Assembly: GCA_963726375.1 (NCBI GenBank)
Contig: CAVSCE010000011.1
Location: 186,001-250,000 of the forward strand
DNA length: 64,000 nt
Direction: 5' to 3'
From: UTCFX2 sp963726375
GTDB lineage: Bacteria; Chloroflexota; Anaerolineae; Anaerolineales; UBA4823
In this document: positions 56,034 through 64,000 of the stretch, piece by piece
Position numbering within the stretch: the stretch's first letter is position 1
Layout of the letters: each line of letters begins with the position of its first letter
The notes under the pieces: generated by a model
Told to the model about the DNA's origin: nothing
Database searches by the model: none
What the model saw: the letters and a program-made list of their open reading frames with translations, nothing else
Made by a program: the position numbers and the translations under genes

Positions 56034-57419
56034 ATGATCTACGAGAACTGCACAATCATCACGATGGACGCTCACAGGCGGATCCTCACCGACGGCGCCC
56101 TGGCGGTTCGGGATGGCCGCATCGCCGCGGTCGGAAAGCGCGAATCGCTTCACCGCCAATTCCCGGATGATCCCGGGCGGGTGGACCTGCGCGGGATGCT
56201 GGTCATGCCCGGCCTGGTCAACACCCACGTCCACCTGTCGCAGGCCTTGATCCGGGGCTGCGCCGACGACCTTTCGCTGGTGGATTTCTTGACCAAACGA
56301 GTCTGGCCGCTGCAGGGCAACTACGACCATGAGGATGCGCGTCTGAGCGCCGAGCTGTGCCTGCTGGAGATGCTGAAATCAGGGACGACAGCGTTTGTGG
56401 AGGCGATGACCGCCCATAATTACGGATTTGACGGAATCGCCCGGGTCGTCGAGCTGTCTGGGCTGCGGGCCGCGCTGTCAAAGATCGTCATGGACATCCC
56501 ATCCTATGCAATGTCTGAGAACAGCATGCATCCCGGGTTGGTCGAAGACTCTGAAGAATCGTTCGCAGAGGCGCTGGAAATGCACCGCCGCTGGGATGGG
56601 GCTGCGGACGGCCGCATCCAGGTCTGGTTCGGGCCGCGTCCGCCCGGCGGGACCTCTTCGGCGATGTACCGCCGCATGACCGAGCTCGTGCGTGAAAAGG
56701 GCATGCGCCTGACCGTCCACCTGGCCGAGGTGCGCGAGGACATCGATTACATCCGCCGCGAATATAACCTCTCTGCGATCGAATACGCTCGCAGCGTCGG
56801 CATGCTCGGGCCCAACATCCTGCTGATCCATGTCGTCTGGGTTGGGCCGGACGAGATCGCCCTCCTGGCAGAAACCGGCACCCACGTCACCCACAACCCG
56901 CTCTCGAATTCCAAGCTGGCTTCCGGGATCTCCCCGATCCCGGAGATGCTGAAGGCCGGGGTGAACGTCGGCCTGGGTACGGACGCGGCGACCTGCAGCA
57001 ACGACTACGACATGATCCGCGCCATGCGCTGGGCGTCGTTCCTCCATAAAGCCCGCCTGCTGGACCCCGAGATCATGCCATGCGAGACGGTGCTTGAGAT
57101 GGCCACGCTCAACGGCGCGAAAGCGATGGGACTGGAAGACGAGATCGGCTCGCTGGAACCCGGCAAACGGGCCGATTTCATCGTGCTCGACCTGGACAAG
57201 CCTCACCTCACGCCGGCGCCCAACCCGGTTTCTGCCGTCGTTTCCGCCGCCACCGGGAAAGATGTAGATATGGTGTTCATCGATGGGAAAATGGTGGTGC
57301 AGGGCGGAAAAGCGCTGTTCATGGACGAAGACCGAATCCTGGCCGAAGCCCGTGAGCGCGCGGAGCGCCTTTACCGTAAGGCTGGGATCGAGCTTAAACC
57401 GCGTTGGCCGGTCGAGTGA
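56034..57419 (+). CDS. Amidohydrolase (chlorohydrolase/SAH deaminase group)
   Basis: 461 residues, normal length. Metal ligands in order: HxH in LVNTHVHLSQ, His in LTVHLAEVRED, His in ILLIHVVWV and Asp in GLGTDAATCSND. MLVMPGLVN at the start and GLEDEIGSLEPGKRADFIVLD near the end are standard for the TrzA/AtzA/MtaD/GuaD subgroup, which deaminates S-adenosylhomocysteine, adenosine, guanine or similar. The exact substrate is not readable. ATG with AGGAG at good distance. Monocistronic. Confidence 0.85.
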   Translation: MIYENCTIITMDAHRRILTDGALAVRDGRIAAVGKRESLHRQFPDDPGRVDLRGMLVMPGLVNTHVHLSQALIRGCADDLSLVDFLTKRVWPLQGNYDHEDARLSAELCLLEMLKSGTTAFVEAMTAHNYGFDGIARVVELSGLRAALSKIVMDIPSYAMSENSMHPGLVEDSEESFAEALEMHRRWDGAADGRIQVWFGPRPPGGTSSAMYRRMTELVREKGMRLTVHLAEVREDIDYIRREYNLSAIEYARSVGMLGPNILLIHVVWVGPDEIALLAETGTHVTHNPLSNSKLASGISPIPEMLKAGVNVGLGTDAATCSNDYDMIRAMRWASFLHKARLLDPEIMPCETVLEMATLNGAKAMGLEDEIGSLEPGKRADFIVLDLDKPHLTPAPNPVSAVVSAATGKDVDMVFIDGKMVVQGGKALFMDEDRILAEARERAERLYRKAGIELKPRWPVE

Positions 57420-57489
57420 GCGCAGAAACCGCAGGCCGGGTTTTTTTACTTCGTTCTTAAAAGCGGATCGGGGCTGAGCAGGTAGCTTA

Positions 57490-57924
57490 TCAATTAACCG
57501 AGACATCCCAGTTTTCAAGCCGGCCCGTGAAATGGAAGCGCTTCCCGGTCCGTTCGCGGTATTCGAGGATCGTTTCGTTGATGTGTTCCGGGAAAGTCTC
57601 CAGGTATTTCTCCAGCATCCTTCTGATCACTTTTGGATCGCCGGAAGAAAATTGAAAGGTCACCGAGACTTGATAACCGCCTGTTTTGGTCATGACGCCG
57701 TTCCAGCTCTCCAGGACGATCGAGCCAAAGGACGAGGCGTGCTGGTCGCCGTCCAGGTACCAGGCTTGCTGGTCCAGATCGCGGACCATCCGCTCATTAA
57801 TGTACATTGAGACGATCTCACGGGCATTCCGGCTGACATCTGAGAAGAGCAGGTCAATTTTTGCCGATTGCCCTGCGCCCTGGCTGACCGTTAGCGGTCG
57901 ATCTCTGTAATACTCGCCTGTCAT
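57490..57924 (-). CDS. Hypothetical protein, unknown function
   Basis: 144 residues from the ATG at 57924 (GGGAGAG upstream). Mixed alpha/beta, no signal peptide or membrane helix. Recognisable stretches are FSDVSRNAREIVSMYINERM, AWYLDGDQHASSFGSIVLESW and YQVSVTFQFSSGDP. I do not recognise a family. A longer frame upstream to 58089 is unlikely to be translated. Confidence 0.5.
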   Translation of the reverse strand: MTGEYYRDRPLTVSQGAGQSAKIDLLFSDVSRNAREIVSMYINERMVRDLDQQAWYLDGDQHASSFGSIVLESWNGVMTKTGGYQVSVTFQFSSGDPKVIRRMLEKYLETFPEHINETILEYRERTGKRFHFTGRLENWDVSVN

Positions 57925-58275
57925 GGTCTGGACTCTCCCAAGTCTGAGTATATTATATCCGTTTATTTTGAATGCCCCGATCCGGTGTTTCCCGCAGGGT
58001 CGTGAGAAACCCGTGAAATCAGAAAATCCATGCGGTGTGGAGGATAATACTGCCAGGCATGCCTCATGGAGGCTGCACCGTGTCAACACCCTCCTGACTC
58101 AGGCTGCGGGTGGACCTATTCACGCTGTATGTTGCTCCTGGTGCGCGTCTGGAGGCTTTCAAGGCTCAAGCCAACGGAAACACGATTCGCAAGAAGGTAA
58201 GAGAGTTTTTTCTATTGACCTTTTCTTGACCTCCCTTTGCGTTTCTTGTCCCAAAATTGACCTCTAAAAGAATAT
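57925..58275. promoter_or_regulatory. Region upstream of kdp with three TTGACC repeats
   Basis: No gene. TTGACC occurs at 58215-58220, 58226-58231 and 58257-58262, spaced 11 and 31 bases, close to helical phase. They could be -35 elements or a response-regulator (KdpE-like) site. Confidence 0.4.
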
Positions 58276-58306
58276 CATCATCTCAAATGGAGAATTTGAG
58301 ATGATG
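58276..58306 (+). promoter_or_regulatory. Perfect hairpin enclosing the first kdp ribosome-binding site
   Basis: CATCATCTCAAAT (58276-58288) pairs with ATTTGAGATGATG (58294-58306), 13 perfect base pairs. The 5-base loop GGAGA is the Shine-Dalgarno and the tandem ATGATG start lies in the stem. It suggests translational control of the kdp leader gene, or a protein-binding palindrome. Confidence 0.75.
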
Positions 58307-58393
58307 GACCTGCTCATGCTGTTGGTCCTCGGGTGCTTCTGCCTGGGGACTTTTGGTTTGCTTAAAATCTGCGATCTGTTGATGAGGTCATGA
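58301..58393 (+). CDS. 30-residue membrane peptide before kdpF
   Basis: A single hydrophobic helix with sequence MMDLLMLLVLGCFCLGTFGL continuing LKICDLLMRS. The stop TGA is one base from the kdpF start, indicating tight coupling. Short hydrophobic ORFs of this kind occur just before kdpF in other bacteria, with no established function. Confidence 0.6.
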   Translation: MMDLLMLLVLGCFCLGTFGLLKICDLLMRS

Positions 58394-58394
58394 A

Positions 58395-58478
58395 ATGGTT
58401 GGATTTGCCGGGATATTGACCCTGGCTCTGCTGGGTTACCTGTTTGTAGAGCTGCTTTTTGCGGATCGGTTCAAGTGA
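58395..58478 (+). CDS. kdpF: KdpF, small subunit of the Kdp K+ ATPase
   Basis: 27 residues, one membrane helix, ending LFVELLFADRFK, close to the usual KdpF length and sequence pattern. It stabilises the KdpABC complex. It starts two bases after the preceding stop; kdpA begins 13 bases downstream. Confidence 0.85.
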   Translation: MVGFAGILTLALLGYLFVELLFADRFK

Positions 58479-58491
58479 TCGAGGTGCGGCG

Positions 58492-60234
58492 ATGACGATG
58501 AACGGTCTGCTGCAAATTTCTGCCGTCCTGCTGGTCTTGCTTCTTCTGGTCAGGCCGCTGGGGAGGTATATGAGCCGCGTCTACCAGGGCGAGCCGGTCT
58601 TTCTCTCACGCGTCCTGAGCCCGGTCGAGCGCCTTGTCTACCGGCTGATCGGCGTCGACCCGTCCGAGGAGATGGGCTGGAAGACCTACGCCGGTTCGAT
58701 GCTGCTGTTCAACCTGCTCGGCCTGCTGGTCATGTACCTTCTGCTGCGACTCCAGGCGCTGCTGCCGCTCAATCCTCAAGGGTTAGCTGCCTTTCGTCCG
58801 GATCTGGCGTTCAACACCGCGGTTAGCTTCACGACCAATACCAACTGGCAGAACTACGGCGGCGAGACCGGGATGAGCTATTTGATCCAGATGCTCGGTC
58901 CGACGGCCCAGAATTTCATCTCTGCAGGGACCGGTATGGCCATCCTGGCGGCGTTCATCCGCGGCTTTAAGCGCCAGTCATCAAAAACCCTGGGCAACTT
59001 CTGGGTCGATTTTACCCGCTCGAACCTGTACATCCTGCTGCCTCTGGCGGTGCTGTTTTCGCTGGCTCTGGTCTCCCAGGGTGTGGTCCAGACCTTCAGC
59101 CCTTCCCGTTCAGTCCCGCTGCTCCAGCCGATAGTTGATAATGAAGGAAACGCGGTTGCGACGCAGGTTATCGCCCTCGGTCCGGCAGCCTCACAAATTG
59201 CGATCAAGCAGCTCGGCAGCAACGGCGGCGGTTTTTTCTCAGCAAACTCCGCGCACCCGTTTGAAAATCCCACACCGCTCTCGAATTTCCTCGAGATGAT
59301 CGCGATCGTCCTGATCCCGGCCGCATTGTGCATCACGTTTGGGGAGATGGTGGGCGATCCCCGCCAGGGTTGGATGCTCCTGATCGTCATGTTGGTTCTG
59401 GTTGGCGTTTCTTTGCTGGGCGTGTACGCAGCCGAATCGGTCGGCAATCCGGCTCTGGAACAACTGGGTGTCGACCAAAAGTCGAGCGAGCTCAACCCCG
59501 GTGGAAATATGGAGGGCAAAGAAGTCCGCTTCGGCGTACCAAACTCGGCTGCCTGGGCGGTGATGACAACCGCCTCATCCAACGGCTCGGTCAATTCGAT
59601 GCTCGATTCTTTCACACCGCTCGGCGGGCTTGTTATGCTTCTGCTGATGCAGATGGGAGAAGTGGTGTTCGGTGGGGTGGGCTCGGGCTTGTACGGCATG
59701 CTGGCATTTGTGATCCTGGCAGTCTTCGTGGCGGGGCTGATGGTCGGCCGCACACCTGAATATCTCGGCAAGAAAATCGAGATATTTGAAATGAAGATGG
59801 CATCGCTCGTGATTCTGATCATGCCGATCATCGTGCTGGGATTCACCGCCCTGGCGGTGTCCACCCAGGCGGGCAAGGAGGCAGTATTGAACCCCGGTCC
59901 GCATGGTTTCAGCGAGATCCTGTACGCCTACACGTCTCAGGGGAACAACAACGGCAGCGCCTTCGCCGGCCTGAGCGGAAACAACCCTTTCTACAATCTT
60001 ACAGGCGGTCTGGCGATGCTCCTTTCGCGCTACTGGCTGGCGATCCCAACCCTGGCACTGGCCGGCGCGCTGGCGATCAAGAAAAAAGTGCCGGCGAGCG
60101 CCGGCACGTTGCCCACGCACACCCCGCTGTTCGCCGCCTGGCTGATCGGGATCGTGCTCCTGGTCGCGGCCTTGAATTTCTTTCCGGCCCTGGCGCTTGG
60201 ACCGGTGATCGAGCACCTGCTGCTGAGCTTTTAG
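58492..60234 (+). CDS. kdpA: KdpA, potassium-selective channel subunit
   Basis: 580 residues from ATG 58492, behind GAGGTG; ATG 58498 is possible. It has about ten membrane helices and the four selectivity-filter regions, for example TNTNWQNYGGE and LGSNGGGFFSANSAHPFENP, plus FGEMVGDPRQGW. It takes K+ from outside and passes it to KdpB. Intact. Confidence 0.97.
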   Translation: MTMNGLLQISAVLLVLLLLVRPLGRYMSRVYQGEPVFLSRVLSPVERLVYRLIGVDPSEEMGWKTYAGSMLLFNLLGLLVMYLLLRLQALLPLNPQGLAAFRPDLAFNTAVSFTTNTNWQNYGGETGMSYLIQMLGPTAQNFISAGTGMAILAAFIRGFKRQSSKTLGNFWVDFTRSNLYILLPLAVLFSLALVSQGVVQTFSPSRSVPLLQPIVDNEGNAVATQVIALGPAASQIAIKQLGSNGGGFFSANSAHPFENPTPLSNFLEMIAIVLIPAALCITFGEMVGDPRQGWMLLIVMLVLVGVSLLGVYAAESVGNPALEQLGVDQKSSELNPGGNMEGKEVRFGVPNSAAWAVMTTASSNGSVNSMLDSFTPLGGLVMLLLMQMGEVVFGGVGSGLYGMLAFVILAVFVAGLMVGRTPEYLGKKIEIFEMKMASLVILIMPIIVLGFTALAVSTQAGKEAVLNPGPHGFSEILYAYTSQGNNNGSAFAGLSGNNPFYNLTGGLAMLLSRYWLAIPTLALAGALAIKKKVPASAGTLPTHTPLFAAWLIGIVLLVAALNFFPALALGPVIEHLLLSF

Positions 60235-60246
60235 GCAAGAAATCTC

Positions 60247-62397
60247 ATGAAAATGAAATGGACCTACTCTCGAGGGAATAATATACCGGTGTCAGCCCGG
60301 TTTAAGCTGTACCTGGGCGCAGTCGTGGATGCTTTCAAAAAGCTTGATCCGCGCCAGATGATGCGCAGCCCGGTGATGTTTGTTGTGGAAATTGGCTCCA
60401 TGATGTCGATGCTGCTCTGGGTGAAGGCGCTTTCAGGTGCAGATCATTCAGAGCAGGGTTTCATCGGCGCGATCACCCTCTGGCTGTGGATCACCGTGCT
60501 GTTCGCGAACTTTTCCGAGGCGCTGGCCGAAGGGCGCGGCAAAGCCCAGGCCGAAGCGCTTCGCCTCACCCGCCAGAACACCCCGGCCTGCCGGTTGAAG
60601 GGCCCCGACAGGAACTCGCCGTCCGAGTGGGTATCTTCCCCTGACCTGCGCCTGGACGATCTCGTCCTGGTAAAGACCGGGGACCTGGTCCCTGCGGACG
60701 GCGAGGTCGTCGAAGGCATTGCTTCGGTGGATGAAAGCGCCGTAACCGGAGAGAGCGCGCCGGTCATCCGGGAAGCCGGCGGAGACCGCAGTGCGGTGAC
60801 TGGCGGGACGCGCATCCTGTCGGATTGGCTGATCGTCCGCGTCACAGCAAATCCAGGCGAGGGCTTTCTGGATCGGATCATCGGATTGATCGAAGGAGCG
60901 AAGCGCCAGAAAACGCCGAATGAAATCGCCCTGAACATCCTCCTGTCTGCTTTCACGATTATTTTCCTGGTGGTGTGCGCGACGACGCTGATATTTTCAG
61001 AATACAGCGCAGAGACCGCCGGGCAGGGGGCGGCGATACCGTTGAGCGTGATCATCGCCCTGCTGGTCTGCCTGATTCCGACCACCATCGGCGGCCTGGT
61101 CTCTGCGATCGGGATTGCAGGGATGGACCGCTTGGTCCAGCGAAATGTGATCGCCATGTCGGGTCGGGCGGTGGAGGCTGCCGGCGACGTGGATGTGCTG
61201 CTCCTGGACAAGACCGGGACGATTACGCTTGGCAACCGTCAGGCGGTTGAAATAAACCCATTATCGGGTGTGACGCCGGACGACCTGGCTGAAGCCGTGC
61301 AGCTGGCCTCGCTTGCAGACGAAACTCCTGAAGGGCGCAGCATCGTGATCCTGACCAAAGAAAAATACGGCCTGCGCGGGCAGCACGTCGGCGGCAACGG
61401 CAGGGCAGGGACTTCGGCCGGGATGCGCTTCATCCCATTCAGCGCCCAGACGCGGATGAGCGGTGTGGATATCCCTAAGGCTGCAGAGGTCGATGGTGGT
61501 GCAAAAAACGGGCAGGTGACGAAAATTCGCAAAGGCGCGCCGGATACCATGATAGCGCTGATCGAAAGAGCCGGACGCCAAATTCAGCCTGAGCTGCACC
61601 AGATCGTCAATCGGATTGCTCAGAGCGGCGGCACGCCGCTGGTGGTCACCCGGGACGAGCAGGCTCTGGGTGTGATCCATTTGAAAGATGTCGTCAAGGG
61701 CGGGATCAAAGAGCGGTTCGCCCGGCTGCGAAGCATGGGGATTAAGACGGTAATGATCACTGGCGACAACGCCTTGACTGCCGCCGCGATCGCTGCGGAG
61801 GCCGGAGTGGATGACTTCCTGGCCCAGGCTACCCCGGAGGCCAAGCTCAAGCTGATCCGGGAGTACCAGGCTGGGGGTCGCCTGGTGGCAATGACCGGAG
61901 ATGGAACAAACGATGCCCCGGCCCTGGCGCAGGCGGATGTCGCCGTAGCGATGAACACCGGCACGCAGCCAGCCCGGGAGGCTGCCAATATGGTGGACCT
62001 TGACAGCAACCCCACCAAGCTGATTGAAATCGTGGAGATCGGGAAACAGCTCCTGATGACCCGCGGCGCATTGTTCACCTTCAGCATCACCAATGACCTG
62101 GCCAAGTATTTTGCGATCATCCCGGCCGCGTTCGTGGGTGTATACCCGGAGCTGGGGATGCTGAACTTCATGCGCCTGTCCACGCCGCAGAGCGCGATCC
62201 TTTCTGCAGTGATATTCAACGCCCTCATCATTGTTGCGCTGATCCCGCTGGCGCTGCACGGCGTGCCTTACCGCCCCAAGCCGGCAGAAGCTCTCCTGCG
62301 CGAAAACTTGTTGATTTACGGTCTGGGAGGTCTGGTCGCGCCATTTATTGGCATCAAGCTGATCGATATGCTCTTGAATGCGTTAAGTCTTGTGTGA
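60247..62397 (+). CDS. kdpB: KdpB, P-type ATPase subunit
   Basis: 716 residues. TGES in AVTGESAPVI (actuator loop, with the serine whose phosphorylation inhibits the pump), DKTGTITLGNR (phosphorylated Asp), MITGDNALTAAAIA and GDGTNDAPALAQADVAVAMN are all present, and the end carries SITNDLAKYFAIIPAAF. It energises K+ uptake through KdpA. Starts 12 bases after kdpA. Confidence 0.97.
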   Translation: MKMKWTYSRGNNIPVSARFKLYLGAVVDAFKKLDPRQMMRSPVMFVVEIGSMMSMLLWVKALSGADHSEQGFIGAITLWLWITVLFANFSEALAEGRGKAQAEALRLTRQNTPACRLKGPDRNSPSEWVSSPDLRLDDLVLVKTGDLVPADGEVVEGIASVDESAVTGESAPVIREAGGDRSAVTGGTRILSDWLIVRVTANPGEGFLDRIIGLIEGAKRQKTPNEIALNILLSAFTIIFLVVCATTLIFSEYSAETAGQGAAIPLSVIIALLVCLIPTTIGGLVSAIGIAGMDRLVQRNVIAMSGRAVEAAGDVDVLLLDKTGTITLGNRQAVEINPLSGVTPDDLAEAVQLASLADETPEGRSIVILTKEKYGLRGQHVGGNGRAGTSAGMRFIPFSAQTRMSGVDIPKAAEVDGGAKNGQVTKIRKGAPDTMIALIERAGRQIQPELHQIVNRIAQSGGTPLVVTRDEQALGVIHLKDVVKGGIKERFARLRSMGIKTVMITGDNALTAAAIAAEAGVDDFLAQATPEAKLKLIREYQAGGRLVAMTGDGTNDAPALAQADVAVAMNTGTQPAREAANMVDLDSNPTKLIEIVEIGKQLLMTRGALFTFSITNDLAKYFAIIPAAFVGVYPELGMLNFMRLSTPQSAILSAVIFNALIIVALIPLALHGVPYRPKPAEALLRENLLIYGLGGLVAPFIGIKLIDMLLNALSLV

Positions 62398-62406
62398 GGT
62401 CCTATT

Positions 62407-62703
62407 ATGAAAAACCTATTTTCTCTTTCAGGCTGGTTCGTCTTGGTTCTCATCATCGCCGGATTTCTATTCCTGTTTTGGTGGGTGTTGAGCACCGTAC
62501 CGAGCTCAAGCAATCAGACCTTTGAATGCGTTGGCTTGCTGTTGGTTTTCTATGGGCTGCTGACCCTGTGGCTGAAAGCAAATGAGACAGCCATAATAAA
62601 GGAAGACCTGGAATATATGCGGACCATGCGAACTGCCGCCAGCCGAAAACCTGACGAAAATTTGCCACGACGAGACACGCCCTCGGCAAGCAGTAATTTT
62701 TAG
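62407..62703 (+). CDS. Small membrane protein inserted between kdpB and kdpC
   Basis: 98 residues. Two helices (about 9-29 and 41-57) and a charged C-terminal tail of 40 residues. It begins nine bases after kdpB, so it is cotranscribed. kdpB and kdpC are usually adjacent; an extra gene here is unusual. No family recognised. It may be an accessory or regulatory subunit. Confidence 0.65.
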   Translation: MKNLFSLSGWFVLVLIIAGFLFLFWWVLSTVPSSSNQTFECVGLLLVFYGLLTLWLKANETAIIKEDLEYMRTMRTAASRKPDENLPRRDTPSASSNF

Positions 62704-62827
62704 GATGAGCTCGTGTCCCTTCCTTGGTTTTCTGAGGAAGGTGAATAACCTGGGGTGGGATTTCCTGAGGATCTGCTGCAGGATCCTTGTTGGCTGCGAA
62801 ACATTTCATTAGAGGATGTGAATAGAT

Positions 62828-63424
62828 ATGATTAACCAGATTCGGACGGCGGGGTTGACGCTGTTAATTTTCACCGTGGTGACTGGTCTGCTCTACCCGG
62901 CCTTGATTACCTGGATCGCCCAGGCTCTGGTACCTGTCCAGGCGAATGGGAGCATGATCCTGGCTGGGGATCAGGTTGTCGGTTCCGAATTAATCGGCCA
63001 GCCTTTCGATGAGCCGGAATATTTTTGGGGACGGCCTTCCGCATCGATCCCCTTTCCCTATAACGCGGCTGCCTCGGCCGGCTCAAACCTGGGTCCGAGC
63101 AACCCTGTGCTGGAGCAGGCAGTGCAGGCCCGGATCGAACGCTTGCGTTCGCTCGATCCTCAAAACCCGTTGCCAGTTCCAGTAGACCTGGTCACCGCAT
63201 CGGGCAGCGGGTTGGACCCGCATATCTCGCTGGCATCAGCGCGCTTTCAGGCAGCGCGTGTGGCACGGGCAAGGCAGGCCGCTCCTGCCGAGATCGATGC
63301 ACTGATCGAGCAGCACATCGAGCGGCGCCAGCTTGGGTTCCTGGGCGAGCCGCGCCTGAATGTGCTGGCGTTGAACCTGGCTCTGGACCTTTCCTTTCCA
63401 ATCAGTCCATCTGCGATACAATGA
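62828..63424 (+). CDS. kdpC: KdpC, accessory subunit of the Kdp K+ ATPase
   Basis: 198 residues. One N-terminal membrane helix (LTLLIFTVVTGLLYPALITW), then GSELIGQPFDEPEYFWGRPSA, DLVTASGSGLDPHIS and the C-terminal helix LNVLALNLAL, all typical of KdpC. It is an assembly and catalytic chaperone raising nucleotide affinity of KdpB. A 123-base gap separates it from the preceding gene, with a CCTTCCT/AGGAAGG hairpin in between. Confidence 0.95.
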   Translation: MINQIRTAGLTLLIFTVVTGLLYPALITWIAQALVPVQANGSMILAGDQVVGSELIGQPFDEPEYFWGRPSASIPFPYNAAASAGSNLGPSNPVLEQAVQARIERLRSLDPQNPLPVPVDLVTASGSGLDPHISLASARFQAARVARARQAAPAEIDALIEQHIERRQLGFLGEPRLNVLALNLALDLSFPISPSAIQ

Positions 63425-63437
63425 TGATTGCAAGATA

Positions 63438-63464
63438 CCTGGAGGACCTGGCGGCCTCTCCAGG
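63438..63464 (+). other. Hairpin between kdpC and kdpD
   Basis: CCTGGAG (63438-63444) and CTCCAGG (63458-63464) with a 13-base loop, no U-tract. It may modulate readthrough or translation of kdpD. Confidence 0.4.
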
Positions 63465-63478
63465 GTTCAGGTGTGCGC

Positions 63479-64000
63479 ATGCAAACCGGCGAATCCCGTC
63501 CTGATCCAGATCGACTCCTGGAGCAAATCGAGCATGAAAATCTTCAGGCTCAGCGCGGCAGGCTGAAGATCTTTTTGGGCTACGCAGCCGGAGTTGGCAA
63601 GACCTTTGCGATGCTGGAAGCCGCTCACCAGCGCCAGGCGGAAGGCCTCGATGCCGTCGTGGGATATATTGAGACCCACGGGCGCGTGGAAACCGAAGCG
63701 ATGCTGGCAGGGCTTGAGGTTCTGCCGCGCAAATTGATCACCTACCGCGATCGGGCGCTGTCAGAATTGGATACGGATGCAGTCATTGCACGCCGGCCGC
63801 AGCTGGTTCTGGTGGATGAGCTGGCTCATACGAATCTCCCTGGTTCCAGGCATTTAAAAAGGTTTCAAGACGTCGAAGAGATCCTGGACTCCGGGATCGA
63901 CGTCTATACAACGCTGAATATCCAGCATCTGGAAAGCTTGAACAACGTCATCGCCCAAATTACGGGGATCACGGTTCGAGAAACGGTCCCAGACCGCATG
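63479..64000 (+). CDS. kdpD: KdpD sensor kinase, N-terminal part (3' truncated by window)
   Basis: 174 codons are visible and the frame stays open to the window end. The KdpD input domain is clear: LKIFLGYAAGVGKTFAMLEAA (Walker A), GYIETHGRVETEAM, LVDELAHTNLPGSRHLKRFQD (Walker B) and LNIQHLESLNNVI. KdpD senses low K+ and turgor and phosphorylates KdpE to switch on kdp. ATG 63479 is the choice; GTG 63473 in frame, two codons earlier, is possible. Confidence 0.9.
   Translation, partial: MQTGESRPDPDRLLEQIEHENLQAQRGRLKIFLGYAAGVGKTFAMLEAAHQRQAEGLDAVVGYIETHGRVETEAMLAGLEVLPRKLITYRDRALSELDTDAVIARRPQLVLVDELAHTNLPGSRHLKRFQDVEEILDSGIDVYTTLNIQHLESLNNVIAQITGITVRETVPDRM

Noticed and set aside
56478..57518. 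346-codon minus-strand open frame
   Set aside because: Antisense shadow of the amidohydrolase, which has all its metal ligands on the plus strand.

Overview
The window looks like a chromosomal segment from a member of the Chloroflexota, most likely an Anaerolineae-type heterotroph. That assignment is an inference. It rests on moderately high GC, lipoproteins with LAC-type lipoboxes followed by Ala/Pro/Thr/Glu linkers, Ser/Thr kinases with large extracytoplasmic domains, FHA proteins, and many sugar-degrading and carbohydrate ABC-transport genes. No rRNA, convincing tRNA, CRISPR array, insertion sequence or phage gene was seen.

Layout. 1-6765: a membrane signalling/transport cluster on the + strand (end of an ABCG-type exporter, lipoprotein, Ser/Thr kinase, double-FHA/acylhydrolase fusion). 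7006-13149: a frameshifted DUF4332 gene, mscL, a GT-C-like membrane protein, a five-repeat lipoprotein, ychF and a small membrane protein. 13177-20145: an alpha-L-rhamnosidase-like gene, a KimA-type potassium importer, a class IV aminotransferase and a CDF metal exporter. 20276-24200: a pseudokinase, a phosphodiester glycosidase and a Cys-rich secreted protein with its own promoter and terminator. 24199-28013: a GH13 enzyme, a 6-phosphofructokinase and a CcrM-like DNA methyltransferase. 28240-48100: a carbon-catabolism locus. 48119-57924: cellobiose phosphorylase, GNAT, DinB/TPR, PhzF, a decayed region with PD40 and M23-peptidase remnants, an amidohydrolase and an unknown gene. 58276-64000: a kdp operon with two extra small membrane-protein genes, running into kdpD at the window edge.

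The most interesting part is 28240-48100. It has a SorC-type regulator, two DhaK/DhaL kinase pairs without DhaM, an SDR fused to an aldolase-like domain that has lost its zinc ligands, two LsrF/DhnA-type class I aldolases, a complete ABC importer with two different ATPases, RpiB- and TIM-like isomerases, a zinc alcohol dehydrogenase, a PPi-type phosphofructokinase and a UroD/MtaA-like protein. A shared operator-like 12-mer, TCAC(A/G)(A/T)ATGTGA, lies at the three divergent or internal promoter regions. I read this as one regulon for a short polyol or ketose, probably a tetritol/tetrulose converted to erythrose 4-phosphate.

At least thirteen otherwise healthy genes carry single-base indels, sixteen in all, usually in short homopolymers and with conserved motifs intact on both sides. 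This is more likely residual sequencing or assembly error than gene death. I therefore give full spans and mark the frameshift positions. The M23 remnant at 55041-55638 is different: it has substitutions and stops and looks truly decayed.
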